Positions 56,296 to 64,000 of a DNA stretch of 64,000 nucleotides are shown piece after piece. Source of the DNA: Haematococcus lacustris. Lineage: Eukaryota > Chlorophyta > Chlorophyceae > Chlamydomonadales > Haematococcaceae. Position numbers and translations under genes: made by a program. Location of the stretch: positions 20,075,937 to 20,139,936 of the forward strand of contig JASKMD010000003.1 of assembly GCA_030144725.1 (NCBI GenBank). Direction: 5' to 3'. Below the pieces are notes generated by a model. That model saw only the letters and a program-made list of their open reading frames with translations. It did no database searches and was not told where the DNA came from. The first letter of the stretch is position 1. Every line of letters starts with the position of its first letter.

Positions 56296-58700
56296 CACAA
56301 CTGCCTCTTGTTACATCATTAATTGGAATTGCTCTCAACGTTGCAAACGCCAGGTTGGTGCTTCAGCTTTGTCTGATAAGTCCACAAGCCAGTTGACAGC
56401 ATCTGGACTGTTCTCCTGTCGTCAGTGCACGACAACACAGTTCAGCACACATTTTTGCGCATGCATGCATGGTGTTTGCATTGGTACGGTGGTACCCCAT
56501 GGATCGGACACAGCGACGTGTCCTGTCATTGGCATATGGAAGATAGGTTGATGCCGGGGAAAGGGAGCAGTGACAGACTACCAATAAAAAATAAATGCTT
56601 GGCTACTTCTATCACTGCATGAATAGTAGTGTATGCAGGCTTGGCGGCTGTTATGCGGTAGGTCTGCAGTGCAGACTCTGCAACTCAGTGTGTTCATTGG
56701 AACAGAACCCCACCGTCTCTTTTTACTTCAAGCTCTATTGTACAGGTTCTAGTAACTGTCAGGCGACCCCAACTGTAAAAAAATGACAGGAAACCGACTC
56801 CTGGTAGTAGGACGGCTGTAACTCTGCACTCACTGCGCCAAATATTATGCTAGCTGGTCACCCCGGCCGTTGGTCCCGCCAATCCTCTCTGTCTCAAAAT
56901 GTAGCCAACCCATCCAGCTACCGTTCACCCATCCAGAATAATTTCACACTCAGTAGGTCGTGCACAGCAAAGCATCAAACTTGGTGATCATCGGCAAAGC
57001 ATCAAATTTGTGCCGTTGCGGAGCATGCAGTCATCGCTGCGACCGCCCGCGTCGCTTAGGCTGCTCTACATGAGCTTGCGCATCGGCGGCAGCAGTCGGA
57101 TCGGAAAGCGGCTGCGGCGATGTGGCACTGAGCCCACCTCCCCCCCATACCTAGAGGGCAATGCCACAGCTCGACCATTCGGACTTACAGCATGCTACTT
57201 ACTAGGTTAAGCTCCTCTCAGACATTGCTACAAACGCTCATACTCAGCTAAGCCAAAAGCTCACTTTGGTCGGTGACCCCCAACTCCCTTAGCCGATCTC
57301 AGGACCGGGGCCATGCAGTCAGACACACAACTCCACACCATGACCGAATTTGGACTCGGCTCCTCTTAGAGTTACACTCCCCTACATGCCATCCACCTGC
57401 GTGCAAAGTTTCATAGCTCAACTGCCACCCCACAGCCCCGTGGCCCTGATTCTGCTTGGAGAAGATGATGTCACTTTGAAGATGTCAAACTGATAGAGGC
57501 CTGGGTTGTTTGATGTGTGGTTTGTTTCAAGAGATGCGCCAATGGGTCAAGAACAAACATTGTATAGCCGTTTTCCTGTGGGTGCAGCGGGTGCAACACA
57601 GTGGAGGACACAATCGAGGAGGGGGGGGTGTAACCCGGTGATACCTTAGTGTGCGCCGACCCAAATGGTGTATTTGGCGGAAGCGAGTATATTCATATGT
57701 TCCAAACACCCCGTCTAGGTGCCCTGCACGCCCGGCAGGCATCGCGTTGGGTGTTGGCCGGACATTCCATTTGTGCACAACCAGCTCACTACGCTAGGTA
57801 GATGGGGTAAGAGCGATGTGGCTCACCGTGCCAAGGAGACCCTTCTCGCCGCTGTGATTTGTTCGCGGGCACATGTGGCAGTACGCGAGCAAAGACTCCA
57901 ATGGCTTGCGCTGATGGTCAGATGACGCGCATTGATTTGCAGCTACCAATGTGATAAACGCTATCGAAAACGATGCAGTATTGAGAGAGTACTTGCATGC
58001 ATATTACCAACCCCATGTTGGGGCCACCTGACTAAGTGTACAACTCAGATGCCGATGAACACCGCAACTACCCAGCCCGCCAGGGCTGCAAGGTTGGCCC
58101 AGCTGACCCAGTGCTGCGCAATGATGAAGGAAGGGGATACAAAACAGTTTGGACTTAACTTTACTCTGTTACCGCTGCATTTGCGCCCGGCGGCTGTGCC
58201 AAGTCAACGTCTTCTGTTGTTGCAACATGCCACAGCCTCAGTAAGAGCGGCTCGCACATTCATTGAACAGAGGTGGTCCCAGAAGCAAACGCCCATGTAC
58301 CTACAATACCTTGAAAACCCCACGCCCGACACCATTCACGACCCTGCCAAATCTCGGTAAAGCATTCAAAGCACCATATTGGCAGGACGGCATCACAGTA
58401 GATAATCGCCGGCACTTGCTTACGCATCCTCGGCCCGGCGAGGGTGTTTATGTGGAGTGTCCGACGTCCTGCACTCGCCCGGGGACCCACGTTTTAGGGC
58501 ATGCTGCACGGCGGGAGGCTGACCCCGGCCTGCAAGCCGGTCCGATAGGACACTGCGCGCATATCGAAGCCTGCGTTGGCGTTGGTACACAGGGAGAAGG
58601 GTGGATTCGAACTGTGCACTGGCGCCAGCCAGCGTCTGCGCCGTGTTACTTGACCCGCCCGGAGTGAGGACGTTGTTTTGTCTCGCCGACACCTCCGCTT
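56296..58700. other. Gene-poor spacer right of the kinase array
   Basis: No gene is supported. A plus-strand open frame at 57932-58360 (142 codons) has no domain I recognise and no exon-like neighbours. The rest has short frames only. The sequence just after the gene D stop is unlike that after A, B or C, so the duplicated unit does not extend here. Confidence 0.5.
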
Positions 58701-59810
58701 TTAGAGCCTGCGGGCCATAGCCGCCATGCAGAACAGCATCAGCAGCGGCGCTACCGCCTCAGCAGTGCTCTCACTCACCTCTATGTCCATCTGCCACAAG
58801 TGCACGTCCTCCACCGTTTCCTCCTCCCGTGGTATGCTGCTCAAGAGCCCTGCATGAAGCCACCCCCCTGCCATTGCACTTTGTCTGACGCGCTGTTCCA
58901 CACCAACACCGCCCTCTGCCACTGATCTGCCTGTTGTGGTGACATGTGACCCGGCCGTTGGTGCCCCACCACGCCCTACCCCTGACCCTGACAAGTGTGC
59001 TGGCCGGTGAGGCGGATCGTCCCAAGGCTCCCACCACACGTATTCTGCATCGCAGCTGCCACCTAGCTCATCGCCCTCCTTTTCATCCATGCCCCCCTCC
59101 CAACTTCTCTGCAACCCATCCCCAGGGGCCTGCTGCGACCTGCCCGTGCTGCCACCCTGCTGCTCTTCTTGCGCTGCCACCAAGAGTTGCTCCAGGGCGC
59201 AGCACGCTGAGCGGAAGGCATGGGCTGCATGGACCAGCTTACACTTGTCTGGATGCACGAGGGCGGCGGTTCGACGGAAGGCCTTGCGCACAGTTGCTGC
59301 GGAAATGGTGGTGCAGTGCCCAGGAAGAGGCTCTGGGGCATGGCCTGAGGTCCCATCCAAACTGCCGATTGAATTGTGACTGGTGGCATTGGCTGAACTG
59401 TGGAGGCATACAGCAGGCTGGGAATGGGGAGGCAGCCGTAGGACTGCATGCCAGTCGCATGACTGGGTGCTATGCATGATGTTGGCAATGACCAGCACTT
59501 GCAATGCTTCACGGCTGCACAACCAGTTGGAGACAGGCAGCTCAGTGATGTCGCGTGATGATCCACGGCAGAGGTGCAGCTCATCTGCTGATGGTGGCGG
59601 GGAGGAGGGGGAGGAAGCAAAGGTGTTGTTGAAACTTGAGGCTGAACGTTGCGGTTTACTCGCTGCCTGGTCAAGAGAGGGCTGGGCAGCTCTGACCGCG
59701 TGGTGGCGAGCCTGCTGCAGCAATGAGATGCAGGCCGACCAATCTCCAGAACCTAGAAGAGCAAGGGCCTTATCGCGTAAAGTGCTGCCTTCAGGGCTGG
59801 TCGTCGACAT
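58701..59810 (-). CDS. J-domain (DnaJ-like) protein with C-terminal hydrophobic tail
   Basis: One uninterrupted frame of 369 codons from the ATG at 59810 (MSTTSPEGSTLRDKALALL) to TAA at 58701-58703. The frame stays open upstream to an ATG at 59960, adding 50 residues; I prefer 59810 because the N-terminal repeat-like helix starts there. J-domain features: DWHAVLRL (helix I), then AFRRTAALVHPDKC (helix II with the HPD that stimulates Hsp70 ATPase), then AAHAFRSACCALEQLL (helix III). About 45 residues separate helix I from helix II, where roughly ten are usual, so there is an insertion or an unrecognised intron. The protein has no Gly/Phe or zinc region, so it is class III-like, and resembles plant J-proteins with an N-terminal helical segment before the J domain. 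The last 20 residues are hydrophobic and could be a tail anchor. Confidence 0.75.
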   Translation of the reverse strand: MSTTSPEGSTLRDKALALLGSGDWSACISLLQQARHHAVRAAQPSLDQAASKPQRSASSFNNTFASSPSSPPPSADELHLCRGSSRDITELPVSNWLCSREALQVLVIANIMHSTQSCDWHAVLRLPPHSQPAVCLHSSANATSHNSIGSLDGTSGHAPEPLPGHCTTISAATVRKAFRRTAALVHPDKCKLVHAAHAFRSACCALEQLLVAAQEEQQGGSTGRSQQAPGDGLQRSWEGGMDEKEGDELGGSCDAEYVWWEPWDDPPHRPAHLSGSGVGRGGAPTAGSHVTTTGRSVAEGGVGVEQRVRQSAMAGGWLHAGLLSSIPREEETVEDVHLWQMDIEVSESTAEAVAPLLMLFCMAAMARRL

Positions 59811-60057
59811 CGGCCTGCACGACCTTGCAGGGTCAAGGTCAAACTGCGTAGTTACGAAAAGGACCAGAAGGAACCTGGCACGCGCTGTAGCAGCGGCGGA
59901 CGCGGGAGCTGTCCCGGTTACGGCGGAAGAGAGCCTGTGATCATGTGGAAATGCCTTCATGTGATGCGCTGCTGCAACAAAACAAGCAAAGAATGTGGGA
60001 ATTCAGGGTTTAGAGGCGTAGAGCGACCTTAACGACTGCCAGTGACACTGTCCTTGT

Positions 60058-60141
60058 TACAGAAAGTCCCGAACCCCTAGAGGGGGAGGGCGGCCTAGCA
60101 GCCTAACGGCTGACGGCTTAAGCGGTGTAAGCCACATCATC
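60058..60141 (-). repeat. 84-bp dispersed exact repeat, inverted copy
   Basis: Exact reverse complement of 4281-4364, located upstream of the J-domain gene. It shows that the repeat moves independently of the kinase array. Confidence 0.65.
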
Positions 60142-60589
60142 ATCACCAAGTTCAGCTGCTGTTAAGAAACCTATACTCAGTTTCCTGCGCTTCACTGGCG
60201 TGTGGAGTCTTACATACGGCCCAAAGGTAGGGCTTAGCATAGGACCCCCGCCATAGCGGGCATAGGACCATAGCCGCCACTTCAGTACGAGACCACATGG
60301 AGCATCTATGTAGCATCACGACCATGACCAGCCCAACAAAACTCATACAACAAGGAACAACATGTCGGCCTGTGGATAATCTCACTCAGCTACTACAAAC
60401 ATGTTGTAGCATATCAAGACTGTGCGCCCTCCGTCCTTTGACAGCCCCGTCCTTTGACAGCCGTTGCATTGGATGACGCGCCTGTCCGCAACAGGCAATA
60501 CCTACCAACGCACACGCAAAGTCAGGTCCTTCACTAGGGGTGGTGTTCTGTCTGTATGAAGTGCCACACAGGCCACAAGGCCAAGCTCA

Positions 60590-61560
60590 GACTCACTAGC
60601 ACAGTGCTCAGCTTGGCTGGTCAGCCCGCTTGCATCAGTCCAGCAAGGTTGGCACCCGCAGGCCTTGACAATGCAGGCCCTGACATGGGCCTGGCACCCA
60701 AGGACTTCTCTGTTCAGGACTTCCCTGCACCTGCCCTTGTCGACGACCATGACCAGACGTGTTCCATCTCAGTGTTAAGCGCTGTCTGAGTGCCTGCTTA
60801 TGCTGCGTTACCCAGCCTTGTATATGCTCCAGCTCCAGTTGGCGGGTGGCCCTCACACTGTCCGGGTCATCCGCATGTGTCCACATCAGGTCCAGGTGGT
60901 GGGCGCCCTGCAGCATACCCACCACCAGCAGCAAACGCTGACACCCCAAACCACATCCAGGCTGATGGACAGACAGGCAATGCAATGCAGCGCTGACCAT
61001 GCAACGCATTGGGGAGAGCAAGTGGCGCATAGCAGTTGCGAGACCGCCCCCCCAAGCCCCAGCAGCAGCAGTAACAACAGTAATGTGCCCCTCTTGAGCT
61101 GTCTTGTGCATGTCAGCCAGCTTAACTCTAGGCTGCAGCCTGTCACCGGGGTCTGGCAATAGTGTAGGTGGGAGGCGCCCATGCCGTGTGCTTTAGAGTT
61201 CTATACCCTCAAGTTCATAGCTCGACCATACTGGGCTCAGGTCAAAAGTCACGGCTCACGTCAAAAAGTCAACGAACTTTACGCAGGTCAAATGCCACTG
61301 TTCATAGCGGGATGCGCGATATCGCAGTTCGCTAAGCGACGATTTCATAGCGCAAGGCGACCTCTAAAACACAAACTCTCGTAACGAACGCTATACATAG
61401 CGCGAAGTATAAGCACTGGTTTACTCCATACAGACAAAGCACCACCCCTAGCGAAGGGACCTGACTCTGCCTTCGCGTGGTATTCTTAACCAAGGGTAGG
61501 TGCTGACATCCCAAACAGGTGGCGATGCTGGCAGGTGCCGGGGCAAAGGTGAGGAGCAGC
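60590..61560 (+). repeat. Degraded mobile element with QRIGES motif outside the array
   Basis: Copy of the family at 18420-19560. It shares AAGGTTGGCACCCGCAGG (60645 onward), CAACGCATTGGGGAGAGCAA (MQRIGESK, near 61000-61022), GGAGGCGCCCATG and GGTGCTGACAT. It is interrupted near 61200-61430 by the palindromic segment. Confidence 0.55.
61200..61430. repeat. Palindrome-rich segment with CATAGCG/CGCTAT motifs
   Basis: This segment separates two parts of the degraded element. It shares ATTTCATAGCG, CGAACGCTATA and AAACACTG-like motifs in the same order with 10325-10420. That fits a small foldback or MITE-like insertion; its ends are not resolved. Confidence 0.4.
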
Positions 61561-61651
61561 AGGGAGCAAGAGCACCAACTTGAGCATCGCCCGCTGCTGC
61601 TGCTGCCCTGCACTACCACCCTTTACCACCCCCAGCTGCTGCTCCCAGCAG

Positions 61652-62896
61652 CTATTCCCAGCGAGTCATGAACATGAGGTGGTGCCTGCCCATGCGTGAT
61701 AATTCCACAGGTGCCCCGTCACATAACCTCACACATGCGGCCTGCCCCACCTCACCTCAGGGATGAGGGTGGCCACCACTGAGTCAGACGCACTGTCCAA
61801 CACCCCAAAGGCACTCCAGGGGTCTAGGAGGCCGTTGGAGAAGACGATGTTGGAGGCATGGTGGGCTAGGGCCAGGCCGCCCAGCTGCTCCACGGCCCAG
61901 GTAGGGTCGGGCTCCAGCCCCCAGGCGGCACGGCAGTGGGCCGCGATGCCTGGCCAGTCAAAGGCACCCTGGTGGAAAGGGCAGGGCAGTTTTGCGGGTT
62001 CTAGCTGCGGGGGGTTGAGAGTCGTTTGACTGGTTGCAGCCCTGGAAAGCAATGCCCAACCCTTCCCCTGCTCCCCCTTCCCCTGCTCAGAACCTTGTAT
62101 GGGACATGGCCTCGCTGGCATCAGCCACCTGCAGGATGCTGCCACCAGGGGTTGGCAGGGAGCAAGATGAGTCCTTGCCCTCACTGCTCACCTGGTCCCA
62201 AAACATGTCGGTGCGGCCATTGGCTGGGAAGTAAGGCTGCTCCTGGGCCATCTGCGCATCAGACACGCTGCGTGTGAGTATGTCATGGTGGCAGGGTTCA
62301 TCAGCAGGGTGAGCTAGCCCAGCAACCCAACAGCCATGGCCTGCAGCAGCCTGTGGCAGTGCAGGAGGCACACACCACAGCACATCACCCACTCACATCT
62401 GTTGTGCACATCACCACAGCACCACCACCCAGACCAGCAAAGCGGACAGGAGCGCTACCCTCACTACTTTGCACACAGCAGGCGTGCTTGCCGGCAGGGC
62501 CACCGACAGTAAGCCTCAGTGCGTGGGGTGCACAGGGCAGGCTGGCCAGGCCTGGGGCACTCTAAGGCGAGGGCTCACCTGCTCAGTGCAGAACTGGAAG
62601 TCCCAAGGGCCTGCCGGCAGAATGGTCGCAGCACGCAGCTGGGTAAGGATTGGGAGCAGGAGGAGGGGGAGGAGAGGGGAGGCGGACGAAGAAGGCGGAA
62701 GGAGAAGGTGGGAGGTGGAGTGGCAAGGGGCAGGATGGGCGCAGCCGGAGATGGCGGCGGGTGACTCACCAACATTGCCGCCTGCCGGGCCGCTGGTGTC
62801 TAAGGTGAAGCAGGGCTCGCGGCCAGTGGCGTTGTACATGAGGCCCACGGCGTCCGCCATGGCTGACAACAGGTCGCCAGGGGAGGTGCTGGAGGC
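61652..62896 (-). CDS. Serine carboxypeptidase S28 family protein (prolyl carboxypeptidase/DPP2-like), 3' half
   Basis: Exons on the minus strand: 62896-62770, 62610-62579, 62251-62192, 62004-61751 and 61685-61652 (TAG). All have canonical GT-AG junctions and matching phases. Encoded landmarks in order: MYNATGREPC, NVGPWDFQFCTEQ (first to second exon), PYFPANGRTDMFWDQ, HCRAAWGLEPDPTWAVEQLGG, NIVFSNGLLDPWS, then RHHLMF. These match S28 peptidases: the Asp of LDPWS and the His of the HHL motif complete a Ser-Asp-His triad whose Ser lies upstream. Family members remove residues after proline in lysosome- or vacuole-like or secreted compartments. Upstream exons must lie at 62897-64000 and beyond. 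Candidates are about 63266-63187 (DAAGLVKLLHVAC) and a piece near 63100 (LPLLPSHCAA), both unproven. The window therefore holds roughly the C-terminal 170 residues securely. Confidence 0.82.
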
Positions 62897-63356
62897 CTGC
62901 ACACCCATAACTTATGAGTTGTGAGCGCAGGCATCCAGGCGTGGCCCAACCAAGGCCCAGCAGCTGTAGTAGCAGCAGTAGCAGCAGCAACAGTAATGTG
63001 CCTAAAACAAATGAGCCATGAGAATGAGCTGTGAAGTCCGCAAGTTGCTTGGAAGAGTCACAAACGTCTTAAAGCACAACACCTAGCGGCACAATGACTG
63101 GGAAGAAGTGGAAGAGCACCGCCAAGCAGAAGCAACGCCCTGGAGGCCTGCAGCATACGCTTTGCTCCTGCTGTCATTGGGAGAGTACCTGCACGCTACA
63201 TGGAGCAGCTTGACCAAGCCAGCCGCATCGCCTGCCTCTTCTCCCTGACCCTGACTCCAGGGTGAGAGGTGGGGCCAAGCGGGGCCAAGCTGCAGCTCGA
63301 CTCCAGTGATGAATGCACACACAGGCCCCAATGAATGCACACATTGGGGCCGCAAG

Positions 63357-63455
63357 CGACTGGCAAGCTCCCACTGGCAGGACCCCACTGGCAAGCTCTC
63401 ACTGGCAGGACCCCACTGGCAGGACCCCACTGGCAGGACCCTGCTGACAAGACCC
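63357..63455. repeat. 14-bp minisatellite (CCACTGGCAGGACC)
   Basis: At least three near-perfect 14-bp units plus diverged flanking units, probably in an intron of the S28 peptidase gene. Open frames through it are repeat artefacts. Confidence 0.75.
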
Positions 63456-63816
63456 CAGGGGAAGATGATCTGAACCTCCTGGTAGTCAGCGAGGGCCAAA
63501 GATTGGCCAAGAGGTGCATGGCCAGGGTTTGGGCCAGGGCTAGCTCATATTCGTGCCACTATGAAGCTACGTTGCTATTCAGCTTGCGGCTGTACAACCA
63601 GCAGAGCTGCAGGCAATGCTACGCAGCCGGGACGTGTGCGATTGGTGTAGCACTGTGCGGCATGCGATGATCGCTTAATCTGCTACACGCTAAGCAACAG
63701 CAGCCCTCGTCTCAGAAAGTCTCCTCTCTACAATATTCAAGTACGTACAGTCCTTGCCCTGGCCACTGGCCCTGACCCCTGGCCTGGCGGCTTGGCCACC
63801 GCTGTCCAGGCTAAGA

Positions 63817-63892
63817 CCTAGGGGCTCTGGAATGCAGCCAGCTCGCCATGCGGGTGGCAAAGACGAGCTGGCTGCATCACAGAGCCCCTAGG
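63817..63892. repeat. Inverted repeat, 29-bp arms, 18-base loop
   Basis: Left arm 63817-63845 and right arm 63864-63892 are complementary at 27 of 29 positions, starting and ending with CCTAGG. It could be a foldback element end, a cruciform, or a small-RNA-type hairpin if transcribed. Confidence 0.85.
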
Positions 63893-64000
63893 CTCCTCTG
63901 GGGTGGCCCTGGAGCCCCTGAGGCATAGCCTGGTGCTGCTGTCTCTAGGCAGTGGGGGTTGCAGGCACACAGGCTGCAGGGCTCTCATGCTCCTGCTCCT

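Noticed and set aside
57932..58360. 142-codon plus-strand frame in the right spacer
   Set aside because: No recognisable domain, no splice-linked neighbours and no paralogue in the window; not enough to call a gene.
63357..63455. Possible CRISPR-like array
   Set aside because: Units are contiguous 14-bp tandem repeats without spacers, in a eukaryotic context.
63083..63519. Long minus frames over the 14-bp repeat near the S28 gene
   Set aside because: The repeated GSCQWGPAS-type peptide is produced by the minisatellite; only a short part near 63266-63187 could be a true exon.
1..64000. tRNA, rRNA or other structural RNA genes
   Set aside because: I found no cloverleaf with proper A and B boxes and no rRNA core sequence on either strand by eye; a tRNAscan/Infernal run would settle it.

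Overview
The window reads as nuclear DNA of a green alga, most likely Chlamydomonadales (volvocine or Haematococcus-like). Evidence: many short GT-AG and some GC-AG introns with CAG acceptors, GC-rich codons, CAG/AGC microsatellites, plant/algal TKL-type receptor kinases, and interstitial TTAGGG-type telomeric repeats. The organism is an inference; no rRNA, tRNA or organelle gene is present to settle it.

Layout. About 56 kb is a head-to-tail array of four paralogous receptor-like protein kinase genes on the + strand. Gene A (1-3658) has only its cytoplasmic half, cut by the window edge. Genes B (5811-21156), C (24135-39448) and D (40314-56295) are complete. I rebuilt each as 17 exons with matching phases: signal peptide, an ectodomain of repeated short beta-strand-like motifs, a Pro-rich stalk, one transmembrane helix, a Ser/Pro/Ala juxtamembrane region, and a kinase domain with GxGxxG, VAVK, HRDLKPDN, DLG (in place of DFG) and APE. 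Predicted lengths are about 1240 (B, C) and 1221 (D) residues. B and C come from a recent tandem duplication of about 17.5-18.3 kb, by unequal crossing-over inside the last kinase intron, so B carries an A-type last exon on a C-type body.

The large introns and spacers are full of mobile DNA. I see a TA-flanked Tc1/mariner (pogo-like) family with repeated self-nesting, a hAT-type non-autonomous element with TIRs and an 8-bp target duplication, a second degraded element with a recurrent coding motif, a dispersed low-GC repeat, an 84-bp exact repeat, and a telomere-repeat-bounded insertion.

The right end (56.3-64 kb) has a gene-poor spacer, a J-domain (DnaJ-like) protein gene on the minus strand, and the 3' half of a serine carboxypeptidase S28 (prolyl carboxypeptidase/DPP2-like) gene on the minus strand with five well-defined exons. 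A 76-bp inverted repeat lies near the window end.

The kinase paralogues probably act as cell-surface receptors with a shared type of ectodomain and a Ser/Thr kinase output. Ligand and pathway cannot be read from sequence. The two right-hand genes have no evident link to the array.
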